DNA of 64,000 nt from Levilactobacillus andaensis (GTDB lineage Bacteria; Bacillota; Bacilli; Lactobacillales; Lactobacillaceae). Of the stretch, positions 26,059 to 35,254 are shown piece after piece (positions within the stretch are counted from its first letter, which is position 1; every line of letters starts with the position of its first letter). The stretch is from positions 1 to 64,000 of the forward strand of contig NZ_BOLP01000017.1 in NCBI RefSeq assembly GCF_016861695.1, read 5' to 3'. Below the pieces are notes generated by a model. The model was given only the letters and a program-made list of their open reading frames with translations. It ran no database searches and had not been told where the DNA came from. The position numbers and the translations under genes are program-made.

Positions 26059-27630
26059 ATGAAGCTGACAATTTTATCGACGAGCGATACCCACGGGTAC
26101 GTCTTCCCCACGAACTATGTGAAAAAGGGAAGCCACCAGGGATTTGGCCTGGCGCGCGCTGCCACGGTGATTGCCCGCGAACAAGCCAACGCTCAGGGTC
26201 CCGTGGTGACCATTGAGAATGGTGATTTTTTAGAGGGCTCCCCACTGGCCTACTATGTGGCGCGAGTCAAGCCTGACCGCAATCCACAACCACTCATGAA
26301 CATCTATAATCAAGTTAATTATGACTGCGGTATCCTGGGGAACCATGAATTTAATTATGGTCAGGAATACCTGCAGGCTGCCATTCGTGACGCCAAACGA
26401 ACGATCCTGTGCGCAAATATTTTGGACGCTAACGGCAAACCCGAATACGGTCAGCCCTACAAGATCATCGAAAAGGACGGCATTAAGATTGGCGTTCTGG
26501 GACTGACCACCCAAGCAGTCTATAAATGGGAAAAGGCCACCAACATCAGTGGCCTGCAATTCGAATCGGCCTTCATCGCCGCCAAGAAATACGTCCCCAT
26601 CATCAGAGAACTCGCTGACGTTGTCGTTGTGTGCTATCACGGTGGCTTTGAACGCGATCTGGTCACCGGTCAACCTAATGACATTCACGTGGGCGAAAAC
26701 GAAGCCTACCACATCCTAGAGGCCATTCCAGGCATCGATGCTTTGGTCACCGGCCATCAACACCGCCAATTGGCCACCGATGTCTTTGACATCCCCACGA
26801 CCCAACCCGGTTTCCGGGGACAAGCCGTGGGCAAGATCACGCTGGACCTCGACCGCGATGCTGCTGGTAAAGTCCACGTAACCAAGCACCATTCCGAACT
26901 GGTCAGCGCCGAAGAAGCACCCCTAGACCAAAAAGTCCTGACCGCCGCCACCGACCTCAACAACGAAGTCGGCCATTGGCTCGATCAACCGCTGGGCCAT
27001 ATCAAGGGTGACATGACCTTCACCGATCCCTTTGCCGCACGGATTCACGAGACGCCATATATCGAATTTATTCAAAAGGTCCAAATGGCAACGATGGGGG
27101 CCGACATTTCCGCAACGGCCCTGTTTAACGACGAAGCCCGTGGATTTGAAAATCCCATCACCATGCGGAATATCATGACCAACTATGTCTACCCCAACGG
27201 CCTATCCCTCCTGAATATCACCGGGGCTGACCTGAAGGCGGCGCTGGAAGTCAGTGCCCGGTACTTCACCGTGAAAGATGGCGAAATTGCCGTCAATCCA
27301 GCGTTCGTTCACCCTAAGCGGCGGCAGTACAACTACGACATGTACGAAGGTGTCGACTACCGCTTGAACGTGGCGAAACCCATGGGTCATCGGGTCGAAA
27401 GCCTGACGTATCACGGTGAGCCCGTCACGCCAGAACAGCCACTGCGAATCGCGCTGAACCAATACCGTGCGGTCGGTGGCGGCCACTACGCCATGTACGG
27501 TGCCGACAAGATCATTGCGGAGAGTCAGGGTGCGATGAGTGAAATTATCGCGGACTATCTGCAAGACCATCCGACGATAGATGCGACCACCAACGATAAC
27601 TTTACCGTGGTCAATGACCCACAAGATTAA
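26059..27630 (+). CDS. Bifunctional metallophosphatase/5'-nucleotidase
   Basis: 523 residues of the UshA/CpdB type. The N-terminal calcineurin-like domain has DTHG (10-13), ENGDFLEGS, GNHEFNYG, and GHQH as metal ligands; the C-terminal 5_nucleotid_C domain starts near residue 330 and contains FNDEARGFENP and YRAVGGGHYAMYG. No signal peptide is present, unlike periplasmic or wall-anchored members, so it should act on cytosolic nucleotides or cyclic nucleotides. ATG 26059 follows GGAGGG; the longer frame is not used. Monocistronic. Confidence 0.9.
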   Translation: MKLTILSTSDTHGYVFPTNYVKKGSHQGFGLARAATVIAREQANAQGPVVTIENGDFLEGSPLAYYVARVKPDRNPQPLMNIYNQVNYDCGILGNHEFNYGQEYLQAAIRDAKRTILCANILDANGKPEYGQPYKIIEKDGIKIGVLGLTTQAVYKWEKATNISGLQFESAFIAAKKYVPIIRELADVVVVCYHGGFERDLVTGQPNDIHVGENEAYHILEAIPGIDALVTGHQHRQLATDVFDIPTTQPGFRGQAVGKITLDLDRDAAGKVHVTKHHSELVSAEEAPLDQKVLTAATDLNNEVGHWLDQPLGHIKGDMTFTDPFAARIHETPYIEFIQKVQMATMGADISATALFNDEARGFENPITMRNIMTNYVYPNGLSLLNITGADLKAALEVSARYFTVKDGEIAVNPAFVHPKRRQYNYDMYEGVDYRLNVAKPMGHRVESLTYHGEPVTPEQPLRIALNQYRAVGGGHYAMYGADKIIAESQGAMSEIIADYLQDHPTIDATTNDNFTVVNDPQD

Positions 27631-27644
27631 TCTGGAACAATTGA

Positions 27645-27704
27645 AAAACGGTTATCCTTTCTACCCTGCTATTATTAGCGAGATTGAAAGGATAACCGTT
27701 TTTT
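27645..27704. terminator. Long-stem bidirectional terminator
   Basis: AAAACGGTTATCCTTTC pairs perfectly with GAAAGGATAACCGTTTT, followed by T. Confidence 0.9.
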
Positions 27705-27799
27705 CATTCTTCTTCAAAAAGTGTCCTGATGATAGGAAGTTTTGGCGTTACTTTTCAGAATATGCACTATGTTCACTAAAACATGGGTGTAGGCGATTA

Positions 27800-28120
27800 C
27801 TAAAAGACAAGATTAACTATCATGGTTAAAATGTACCCACCTGCAACAGTAACAACGCAGGTAAACAGTAAACATATTATCCACAGTAGCCACTTCGAAT
27901 CAACGCTTTTGCTATATTTATAAATCTTATTCAAGAGGTATATGGTAAGGGTACCAATTCCAAACAGTATCGTTATCGTTAGCAGTAATCGATACTCACT
28001 ATAACCACTTGCACGAGTTCCCCAATCAACCATAGGATTAATAACAAATACAGCGGTGACCGCTAATGTCATTCCTAAAACAGCAGATAAAAGTATCTGT
28101 TTTCCAATTATTTTTCTCAT
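27800..28120 (-). CDS. Small membrane protein, possible immunity partner
   Basis: 106 residues with three membrane helices (about 8-28, 45-62, 77-102). Its ATG overlaps the stop of the upstream secreted-protein gene by four bases (ATGA), so the two are translationally coupled. Both genes are AT-rich. A coupled small membrane protein behind a secreted cationic protein is the usual layout of an antimicrobial and its immunity protein; that reading is inference. Confidence 0.65.
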   Translation of the reverse strand: MRKIIGKQILLSAVLGMTLAVTAVFVINPMVDWGTRASGYSEYRLLLTITILFGIGTLTIYLLNKIYKYSKSVDSKWLLWIICLLFTCVVTVAGGYILTMIVNLVF

Positions 28121-28686
28121 AATAAAATCGTTGTGATTGCTCTAGCTGCTATACCAGCTATCGATTTAGGCATACCTTGCTTTTGAAACTGTTTTGCCAT
28201 GGCATTATCAATATTGCCTTCAAAGTCTGACACAATATTCAAAGTCTTCATCACCGACTCGTAACTTAAATATTTTTTCAAAAAGCCTTTGATAAGCGGT
28301 ACCGATGAAATAGCTTTATTCCAAGCTTTTCTCCCCATCTTTTTTAAAGCCGCAATTGCTGCCTTTGCGGCCACTTTAGCAGCTTTGCTTTTAATCCCAC
28401 GGGTACTAATCTCATGATTATCATGAAGTTCTTCAAGATTAATTCCTTCTTGTTGCAAGGCTATTGCGATTTGATAGGCTAATTCATTAGGATCTAAATT
28501 TTCTAACGTCCCCAAATCCTCACTAGAAATACTATTATCTGGTGCCTTTTGAACCGTATCAGCGCTTGCATTGACGCTACTAGCTGAAGTGGCAATCGTA
28601 CCTCCAATCATTAAAGTACTAGCCAATAAGATACCACTTCTAAACCAAATTGTAGACTTTTTTTCTTTCCATGTTGGACTTATCAT
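28117..28686 (-). CDS. Secreted cationic helical protein, bacteriocin- or toxin-like
   Basis: 189 residues. Basic start, hydrophobic core (GILLASTLMIGGTIATSA) and an Ala-rich exit near residue 42 make a signal peptide. An acidic pro-like stretch (45-92) is followed by RGIKSKAAKVAAKAAIAALK and KKMGRKAWNKAI, a long basic amphipathic region from about 96, ending hydrophobic. Similar secreted proteins with this Lys/Ala core occur in lactobacilli, but I know no assigned function. A strong palindrome lies in its promoter region. ATG 28686 has GAGGAG upstream. Candidate antimicrobial or surface-active protein. Confidence 0.65.
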   Translation of the reverse strand: MISPTWKEKKSTIWFRSGILLASTLMIGGTIATSASSVNASADTVQKAPDNSISSEDLGTLENLDPNELAYQIAIALQQEGINLEELHDNHEISTRGIKSKAAKVAAKAAIAALKKMGRKAWNKAISSVPLIKGFLKKYLSYESVMKTLNIVSDFEGNIDNAMAKQFQKQGMPKSIAGIAARAITTILL

Positions 28687-28738
28687 AACTTGTTTATTCT
28701 CCTCTGATATAAACTAAAAAATTCAGCTTTTTAAGTAC

Positions 28739-28750
28739 GCTATCGATAGC
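28739..28750. promoter_or_regulatory. Palindromic operator candidate
   Basis: GCTATCGATAGC is a perfect 12-bp palindrome just downstream of TTGATA in the upstream region of the secreted-protein gene. Confidence 0.4.
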
Positions 28751-28780
28751 ACTATCAATATATCTTAGGAGCACTCCTAT

Positions 28781-28829
28781 AAAAAAGAACGCAACCGTTT
28801 ACATCATTGCCACGTAAACTACCGCGTTC
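28781..28829 (-). terminator. Terminator-like hairpin upstream of the secreted-protein gene
   Basis: GAACGC/GCGTTC and GTTTAC/GTAAAC stems, then TTTTTTAT on the minus strand. It lies between the rny terminator and the next gene, so it may end a short leader or small RNA. Confidence 0.6.
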
Positions 28830-28911
28830 CTCTTAACTTTTAGCTTCACATGACAAAGGGGGTACAAACAATGAGCTAATTATGGGTAGCCGCCATCGTA
28901 AAATTAAGGAC

Positions 28912-28948
28912 AAAAAAAGAGGCCCAATTCTAAAGTGAATTGAACCTC
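28912..28948 (-). terminator. rny terminator
   Basis: GAGGTTCAATTC pairs with GAATTGGGCCTC, followed by seven T. Confidence 0.85.
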
Positions 28949-28961
28949 CCAAATCTCCACA

Positions 28962-30593
28962 TCAACACCCGTTGACAAAGAGCCTACCACTCTCGTTAGC
29001 GGCTTTTTTCTTACGCTTCTTTTTCTTCTTTTTTTCATCGCCGATGTATTCAACGGCGGCGAGTTGACGAATCGTGGTGACCTTGATCTTCCCAGGATAC
29101 GTCAGCTTGTCTTCGATCTGCTTGGCGACTTCCTTGGTCAAGTTAGCCGCCGCCTTGTCGTCAAGTTCTTGTGGCTTGACGACGATCCGCAGTTCACGAC
29201 CTGCTTGAATCGCATAGCTTTCGGAGACCCCGGTTTGTTCGTTGGCAATCTGTTCCAACGCCCGCAGTCGGTTGATGTAATCTTCAACGGACTCGCTCCG
29301 GGCACCTGGACGCGCACCGGAGACGGCATCGGCCGCCGCGACTAGGTCGGACAATGGGGACGTCTTCTCAACGTCGCCATGGTGGGCCGCAATCGCGTTG
29401 ATGACGACCTCGTCTTCACCGTACTTCTGCGCAAATTCCGTCCCGATTTCCACGTGGGTGCCTTCGACTTCGTGGTCGATGGCCTTCCCAATATCATGAA
29501 GCAAGCCGGCCCGCCGTGCTAAACGGGTGTTGTATCCCAGTCTAGCGGCCATGGCTCCGGTCAACTGCGCCACTTCGATCGAGTGCAAGAGCACATTTTG
29601 ACCGTAACTGGTCCGGTACTTGAGGCGCCCAATCAGCTTCATCAGGTCGGGGTGCATCCAGCCCACGTGTAGCAGGCTAACGGTCTGTTCTCCGGTCTCC
29701 CACAGGCTGTGGTTGACATCACGCTGCGCATTTTCCACCTGCGTTTCGATTTGGTTGGCGGAAATGCGGCGACTGGCGATCAAGTTGGTCAACGCGACCC
29801 GGGCCACTTCGCGGCGAATCGGGTCATGCGTGCTGATAAATAGCGTCGAGTTGTCGTCCGGCACAAAAATCAGGTCCGTCCCGGTCAACGTTTCCAGCAA
29901 ACGGATGTGTTGACCATCACGACCAATAATTTTACTGCGAACCTCACCGTTGGGCACGACCACCGTATGTTCCATGTGTTCCTTTGGCAGGTCTTGTGGC
30001 CCACTTTCGGTTGCCGACAAGACGACATCCTTGGCCCAGCGTTCGGCGCTGGCAACGGCGTTATCGTTCAACGCCTTGATTTCCACGTCGCGGTCACGCT
30101 TGAGTTCCAGTTCGGTATGTTGTAACACCGTGTCTTGGGCACCCTTGGTATCCAATTCCGCACGGTCTGCCAACGTCTTTTCGCGGTCTTCCCGCAACGT
30201 GGTGGCTTGGTCGTGTAGTAAATGGATGGCCTGGCGCTGGTCGCGGTTGGCCTGACTGCGTTCGTCCAACATTGCGGTCTGGTCGTCCAACCGAACGGCC
30301 ATCTGTCCCAGCAACTGTTCACGCTGCTGCCGCCGTTGTTCCCGTACCGTAATGTCGCTCTGTTGCTCGGTCAATTCGTCTTTTACTGATTGCTGATAAG
30401 CCAGCGTGTCGCGGCGACTATCCGCCTGCAACTTGGTGACCTGCTTTTTCGCCTTTTCGGTTGCTTGAGCAATGATGTCTCGCGCCTGGGCCTGAACCGC
30501 CATGAGTTCTTGACGGTGCTTGTGTTGCCGCACCAGATAGCCGAGCACTAGCCCAATCACCAAAAGACCGATAATTAGTCCTGTGATTAACAA
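28962..30593 (-). CDS. Ribonuclease Y paralogue
   Basis: 543 residues: N-terminal membrane anchor (1-20), long coiled coil (about 25-180), KH domain (VRSKIIGRDGQHIRLLE), HD domain with HSIEVAQ, LLHDIGKAID and AAHHGD metal ligands. RNase Y starts bulk mRNA decay at the membrane. The coiled coil and KH domain are more divergent than in standard RNase Y, and the C terminus has a Lys-rich tail (EKKKKKKRKKK) where canonical proteins stop just after AVEYAK. Some lactobacilli have two RNase Y genes, and this may be the second. TTG start at 30593 with AAGGAG at 9 bases. Confidence 0.88.
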   Translation of the reverse strand: MLITGLIIGLLVIGLVLGYLVRQHKHRQELMAVQAQARDIIAQATEKAKKQVTKLQADSRRDTLAYQQSVKDELTEQQSDITVREQRRQQREQLLGQMAVRLDDQTAMLDERSQANRDQRQAIHLLHDQATTLREDREKTLADRAELDTKGAQDTVLQHTELELKRDRDVEIKALNDNAVASAERWAKDVVLSATESGPQDLPKEHMEHTVVVPNGEVRSKIIGRDGQHIRLLETLTGTDLIFVPDDNSTLFISTHDPIRREVARVALTNLIASRRISANQIETQVENAQRDVNHSLWETGEQTVSLLHVGWMHPDLMKLIGRLKYRTSYGQNVLLHSIEVAQLTGAMAARLGYNTRLARRAGLLHDIGKAIDHEVEGTHVEIGTEFAQKYGEDEVVINAIAAHHGDVEKTSPLSDLVAAADAVSGARPGARSESVEDYINRLRALEQIANEQTGVSESYAIQAGRELRIVVKPQELDDKAAANLTKEVAKQIEDKLTYPGKIKVTTIRQLAAVEYIGDEKKKKKKRKKKAANESGRLFVNGC

Positions 30594-30775
30594 TTTGCTA
30601 AGCTCCTTAATTTCACTCCCACGATCATCGTGGGTTCCGTTAATAGGTAATTTCGGGTGAAAGGTAACGTGAAATGGCGCTACCGGTGACTTTACGCCAC
30701 CTGTTTCAAAATGGCGGTCTAGTCTACACCCGATTCTAGTTAATTATACGCTATTTACGGCCACAACCCAACCAA

Positions 30776-31468
30776 TCATCCGCGCGGTTTTTCCATCGCG
30801 ACCGGCAGAAATAGCCAGCAGAGGAGAATTAATTTTAAGCCAGTGGCGATCCACAGGACCCCGAGCGCCGTTAAAATGGCCAATCGGGCCCCCATGGCAC
30901 AGCCCAGAATGAAGGTAATCAAGACGAGCGCTAATTTTCCTTGCCGTGCCCGGGCCGCTCGATCACCATCGACCCAAGCACGGTAGGTATCGGTCGCGAG
31001 ATTCTTGGTATTGCCACTCATGATGCCATTGTTGATGCCGATCCCGCCGACCTGGCGAAAAATCGTCAGCTCGTACCCGGCCACAACGCCGAGGAAAAAG
31101 ACCAGCCAGATGGTCGGCAAATTCGTCTGCAGACTGGCTAAGATTGCGTAGGCAAGAATGTCCAGGAGCAGTAACCAGCGCATTTGCCGCCGACGATTGT
31201 CTTGGCTAATGTGTTCGCTCAGTCCCTGCGCGCCAAAACAGCCTAGGAAATAACCGATCCAGACGGGGACGTTGACCCACGCGTCGCCCCAGCCGTGTTC
31301 GACCAGTTTGACCACGAAAACAACGAGGTTTCCTGTCTGGGCGCTCACGAAGACCGCGCCGTGATTCAGGAACGTATCGGCGTCGATCATCCCCATGACT
31401 AGGGTCGCCCCCAGCGTCAGAATCGTTTCGGTCATGGGTCGAAATTGTCGTTCCGTCACTGGTTCCAT
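30776..31468 (-). CDS. DUF1275 (YoaK-like) membrane protein
   Basis: 230 residues, six or so helices. AQTGNLV near residue 43 and MSGNTKNL near 155 are the paired family motifs of DUF1275. Function is not known; some members are stress-induced. ATG 31468 follows AGGAGAG; the frame that runs further upstream enters a structured repeat and is not coding. Copy 4 of repeat family 1 starts 40 bases before this ATG, so it may sit in the mRNA leader. Confidence 0.82.
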   Translation of the reverse strand: MEPVTERQFRPMTETILTLGATLVMGMIDADTFLNHGAVFVSAQTGNLVVFVVKLVEHGWGDAWVNVPVWIGYFLGCFGAQGLSEHISQDNRRRQMRWLLLLDILAYAILASLQTNLPTIWLVFFLGVVAGYELTIFRQVGGIGINNGIMSGNTKNLATDTYRAWVDGDRAARARQGKLALVLITFILGCAMGARLAILTALGVLWIATGLKLILLCWLFLPVAMEKPRG

Positions 31469-31507
31469 CTGCTCACTCTCTCCTTTTGGCTCTCTGGGTC
31501 CGTCTTC

Positions 31508-31676
31508 GGCCAGCGGGCACGCCACCCTGTGGGGCAGACCTGAAGCCTTGAAAACCACAAGTCTTCAGGGCGACTTGGAGCCTCAAAAAACGAGTCTCCA
31601 AGCTCGGCCCGTGTTCTAAGGCTGGGAAATTCGCCCAGTCTAAGAACACCGACACAGGGTTCTGTGCCCGCTGGCC
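31508..31676. repeat. Structured repeat family 1, copy 4 (best-paired copy)
   Basis: Outer stem GGCCAGCGGGCAC (31508-31520)/GTGCCCGCTGGCC (31664-31676), second stem CCCTGTG (31525-31531)/CACAGGG (31653-31659). Inside: CCTGAAG-C-CTTG/CAAG-T-CTTCAGG, CTTGGAG-C-CTC/GAG-T-CTCCAAG, and GTGTTCT...CTGGG/CCCAG...AGAACAC. Same three-arm plan as copies 1 and 3 with almost no shared stem sequence. Confidence 0.87.
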
Positions 31677-31822
31677 TTCGACTAAGATAGCCGAAAATCA
31701 GGTTGCATACTTCAATTACAAGTTATCAACGACAGTTATCCATTAGTCATATCGCAGGATAGCTTTAACGACTAACAATTGCTGTTATTAAAGCTATCCA
31801 ACAAATTTAACAACCCCCACCC

Positions 31823-31957
31823 AAGCCGAGAGGTCGGCAGATATGGGCTCAGGCGCGTCGTTCTGCTTAGCAGAAGGCCAAGCTTGAAGACTCGGCTTTT
31901 TCGAGGCTTCAAGTTGTGCCCGCACCGTTCCAGCCCATATCTGCCGGCCGGTAAGGC
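31823..31957 (-). repeat. Structured repeat family 1, copy 5 (short-armed subtype)
   Basis: CGGCAGATATGGGCT (31835-31849)/AGCCCATATCTGCCG (31932-31946); inner CTTGAAG-type hairpin and a TTCTGC/GCAGAA hairpin. Close to copies 2 and 6. The gap 31469-31988 holds no gene beyond the two repeats. Confidence 0.85.
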
Positions 31958-31988
31958 GCCAGGACCGCTAGAGTTGCCAGTCATAATC

Positions 31989-32933
31989 CTACTTAATGTA
32001 TTTCGCTAAGTAAGCCTTAACTGTCTTTTCGTAGAGCTTGGGATTGTGTGACAGAGCTGCGGCGTGCTTGGCACCGGGAACGATGAGCAATTCCTTAGGC
32101 CCGGCATCCGCGCGGTAGACATCGTAGACCATCTTGGTTGGGACGAATTTGTCCGCGCCACCGTGGATGAACAGCATTGGCTTGTGGTTCTTCTTGACCG
32201 CAGCCGTGGCGTTGGCGTCCTTGAAGTAGAAGCCGGCCTTCAGTTTGGTCGTCAGGCTCGTCAGTGGTACCAGCGGCCAGTAAGGCAGGTTGTACATCTG
32301 CTTGGCCTGGTAGGCGATTTCGGCGTCGGCGTTGGTGTAACCGCAGTCCTCAATGTAGGCCTTCAGCTGGCTCGGCGTCTTCAAGCCGCTGGTCATCATG
32401 GTCGTGGCGCCCCCCATGGACACCCCGAACAGGACGACTTGGGAATCCTGTCCCTGTTTGGCGATGACCTGGTCGACCCATTTCAAATAATCCCGGCTCT
32501 CATAGTGGCCGTAACTGATGACCTTGCCTTGGCTCTGGCCCTGACCGCGGGTGTCCGGGATCAGCGTGTTGTAGCCGAGGTCGTGGAACATGGCGACGTA
32601 CCCGCCCATGGCTTCCTTGTCAGAACCGAAGCCGTGGACCAGCACGACCGTCTTCTTACTGCTTTGATCCGCGGGAATGTAGTCCGCGACTAATTTCAAA
32701 TTGGCGCCGGCCGCCTTTTCCGTCCAGTGTTGCTTGGCAACGTCACGGTACCATTTCTTCTGCGTGTACATCGGGTCGGCCTTTTTCAGCCGGGTGTCCG
32801 TGGCAACGAAGCTCTTTTTGCCGCTCGCCACCGTCATGTTGTAGAAGTACAGACTCGCGCCCACGAGGCCACCCGCCACTAAAAGGATCACGATGCCGAG
32901 GCTGATCAGCCACCATTTCAAACGCTTTTTCAT
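31989..32933 (-). CDS. Membrane-anchored alpha/beta hydrolase
   Basis: 314 residues. A single N-terminal helix (8-30) acts as signal anchor. The hydrolase core shows VVLVHGFGSDKEAMGG (oxyanion region), nucleophile Ser in FGVSMGGATT, Asp in HGGADKFVP and His in GAKHAAALS. The fold is that of serine esterase/lipase or acyl-peptide hydrolases; the substrate is not readable. It faces outside. ATG 32933 with AAAG-rich ribosome site. Monocistronic. Confidence 0.85.
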   Translation of the reverse strand: MKKRLKWWLISLGIVILLVAGGLVGASLYFYNMTVASGKKSFVATDTRLKKADPMYTQKKWYRDVAKQHWTEKAAGANLKLVADYIPADQSSKKTVVLVHGFGSDKEAMGGYVAMFHDLGYNTLIPDTRGQGQSQGKVISYGHYESRDYLKWVDQVIAKQGQDSQVVLFGVSMGGATTMMTSGLKTPSQLKAYIEDCGYTNADAEIAYQAKQMYNLPYWPLVPLTSLTTKLKAGFYFKDANATAAVKKNHKPMLFIHGGADKFVPTKMVYDVYRADAGPKELLIVPGAKHAAALSHNPKLYEKTVKAYLAKYIK

Positions 32934-33022
32934 CTTACTTTTCCCCCTAATCGTCTCTCAAATCTCTCTTATTGGTAAGTATACGGAGTTCTTTAGGCCA
33001 GCGCAATCGTTACGAAGTTTGC

Positions 33023-33028
33023 TATAAT
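33023..33028 (+). promoter_or_regulatory. Extended -10 of pepF
   Basis: TGCTATAAT about 95 bases before the GTG start; no clear -35. Confidence 0.5.
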
Positions 33029-33123
33029 GTACCCAATTACGGTGGCGCGGCTTGCAAGCCAAGTCAGCTCTGGATTAACCGCAATCCTGTCCAGAAAAAA
33101 TAGTTACCTAGGAGGCAATTTCT

Positions 33124-34935
33124 GTGAAATATTCTTTAAATTGGGACCTCGATTCTTTATTTGCGGGGGGCATTACCTCATCGCAACTCAAAACGAAACT
33201 CGCTCAGATCAAGAGTGCCATCGCCACGCTGGGTGACCTCCTGGACCGCTGGGACGCCGCCAGTGACGCACCAGAGTACCAACAATTTGTGAAACTCATC
33301 GACCAATTACAGGCCATTGAGGCCGGATTAGGTCAGGCGGGCATTTTCATCATGGCCGTAGGTGACGCTGACATCAAGAACCCCGACGTGGCGCCCAAGG
33401 AAGCCCAACTGCTCGACTTGGAAACGCAGGCCGAAAACGTCAGTGGCAAACTGAAAAAGGTGTTGGTTCAGGTATCAGACGCCAACTTCAAGGCAATGCT
33501 GGCGCGGCCAGAACTCCAGCCGATCGCGTTTAATTTAAAAGAAATGCGCGACGCCGGTAAGGAATTACTCGACGACAAGACGGAGGCGCTGATCAACCGG
33601 CTCAACATGGACGGCAAGGCTGCCTGGAGCTCCCACTACGATTCCTTGGTTGCCACCGTCAGCGTGCCATTCAAGGACGCCGATGGTCACCCGGTCACCC
33701 TGTCCGCGGGGCAAGCCGACAACAACTTGCTGGGAAACGCCGACCCACAGTACCGCGCTGACCTCTTGCCAGCATGGGAACAGGCGTGGGCGGATAAGGA
33801 ACAGCTCTTCGCCGACACGTTGAACCATTTGGCCGGATTCCGGTTGACCGAGTATGCCGCTCATGGGACGACTGATTTTCTGCGCGAACCTTTAAAGGAC
33901 AACCGGTTAAGTGCGAAAACCTTAGCGACGATTTGGCAAGTGGTCGATGACAACAAGCAGTTCTTGCTCGACTACCTGGACCGCAAGGCGGCGCTGTTGG
34001 GCAAGAAGCACGCAGGCTGGCAGGACGTGGAAGCGCCGCTGAACCTGCCAGGGAGTCACCTCCACCACTTTACGTTCGATGAAGCCGCAGAATTTATTAT
34101 CAAACATTACGGCGAATTCTCACCGAAGATGGCGGCGCTGGCCAAGCACGCCTTCGAACACCGTTGGATCGAAGCCGAGGACCGCGCGGGCAAGGCACCC
34201 GGTGGCTGGATGGAAAGTGCGCCAGAAACCAACGAATCGCGAATCTTCATGACCTTTACGGGCTCACCGAACGACGTGTCAACACTGGCTCACGAACTGG
34301 GTCACGCCTTTCACTCCAGCGTGATGGGCGACCTGCCCCTGTTGCGGCAAGGGTACGCCATGAACGTGGCGGAAACGGCCTCGACATTCGGTGAACTCAT
34401 CGTGGCCGATGCCAACGTCAAGGCGGCGAAAAACGACGCGGAAAAGATCACCTTGTTAAATGCTAAAATGGATAACCCCCTGGCGATGTTCTTGAATATC
34501 CGGGCCCGGTTCCTATTTGAAACTCGCTTCTACCAGTTGCGCCAACAAAAGTTGGTCACACCAGCCGAACTCAACGAGCTGATGCTCAACGCGCAGAAGG
34601 AAGCGTTCGGTCACGACCTGTCGACCTACTCGCCACACCTGTGGGCTAGCAAGCTCCATTTCTACATTGACGAACCGGCCTTCTACAACTTCCCGTACGT
34701 CTTCGGCTACCTGTTCAGTCTGGGCATCTACGCCAAGGCCCAACAGGAGGGCAACTTCGAGGACGCCTACATCGCCCTGCTGCGGGACACGGCCAACATG
34801 TCGACCGAAGAATTAGCCCAAAAGCACTTGGGCGTTGACCTGACCCAACCCGATTTCTGGTTGGCCGGTGTCAAACTCATCAAACACGATGTCGCCGAGT
34901 TCATGCGGTTAACCGATCCGTTGGTTAAGAAATAA
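33124..34935 (+). CDS. pepF: M3-family oligoendopeptidase F
   Basis: 603 residues, cytosolic zinc metallopeptidase. HELGH at 390-394 binds zinc, with the downstream Glu in the family pattern ETASTFGE. PepF cuts peptides of about 7-17 residues and serves nutrition and turnover of exported peptides; the opp importer elsewhere in the window could feed it. GTG start at 33124 follows AGGAGG. Repeat copy 6 begins 38 bases past the stop. Confidence 0.92.
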   Translation: MKYSLNWDLDSLFAGGITSSQLKTKLAQIKSAIATLGDLLDRWDAASDAPEYQQFVKLIDQLQAIEAGLGQAGIFIMAVGDADIKNPDVAPKEAQLLDLETQAENVSGKLKKVLVQVSDANFKAMLARPELQPIAFNLKEMRDAGKELLDDKTEALINRLNMDGKAAWSSHYDSLVATVSVPFKDADGHPVTLSAGQADNNLLGNADPQYRADLLPAWEQAWADKEQLFADTLNHLAGFRLTEYAAHGTTDFLREPLKDNRLSAKTLATIWQVVDDNKQFLLDYLDRKAALLGKKHAGWQDVEAPLNLPGSHLHHFTFDEAAEFIIKHYGEFSPKMAALAKHAFEHRWIEAEDRAGKAPGGWMESAPETNESRIFMTFTGSPNDVSTLAHELGHAFHSSVMGDLPLLRQGYAMNVAETASTFGELIVADANVKAAKNDAEKITLLNAKMDNPLAMFLNIRARFLFETRFYQLRQQKLVTPAELNELMLNAQKEAFGHDLSTYSPHLWASKLHFYIDEPAFYNFPYVFGYLFSLGIYAKAQQEGNFEDAYIALLRDTANMSTEELAQKHLGVDLTQPDFWLAGVKLIKHDVAEFMRLTDPLVKK

Positions 34936-34973
34936 AGGGTTAGTCTGAATACAGGCAACCTAGTAATGTCATC

Positions 34974-35135
34974 GCCTTACCGGCCGGCAGATATGGGCTG
35001 GAACGGTGCGGACACAACTTGAAGCCTCGAAAACCGCGAGTCTTCAAGGTTGGTCTTCTACGTAAGTCGGCTAAAAAACGCCGACTAAGTAGAACGACGC
35101 GCCTGAGCCCATATCTGCCGACCTCTCGGCTTACG
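34974..35135 (+). repeat. Structured repeat family 1, copy 6 (short-armed subtype)
   Basis: CGGCAGATATGGGCT/AGCCCATATCTGCCG outer stem; CTTGAAG-C-CTCG/CGAG-T-CTTCAAG; and a third hairpin TTCTACGTAAGTCGGC/GCCGACTAAGTAGAA. Opposite orientation to copies 2 and 5. Confidence 0.86.
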
Positions 35136-35254
35136 TAGTTGTCCTATGGTCACGGATGATTAGGTCTTTATCAACTTTCTGTTATGACTGATAAGTCACA
35201 TACCATCGGCTGAAAACTCAATGATATTGGCATGCACTCATTCCACATTAGCCA

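Noticed and set aside
31469-31558. N-terminal extension of the DUF1275 protein
   Set aside because: Runs into the structured repeat; the ATG at 31468 has a proper ribosome site and fits the family length.
32064-32693. 209-codon plus-strand frame opposite the alpha/beta hydrolase
   Set aside because: Shadow of a GC-rich gene whose catalytic motifs are clear on the minus strand.
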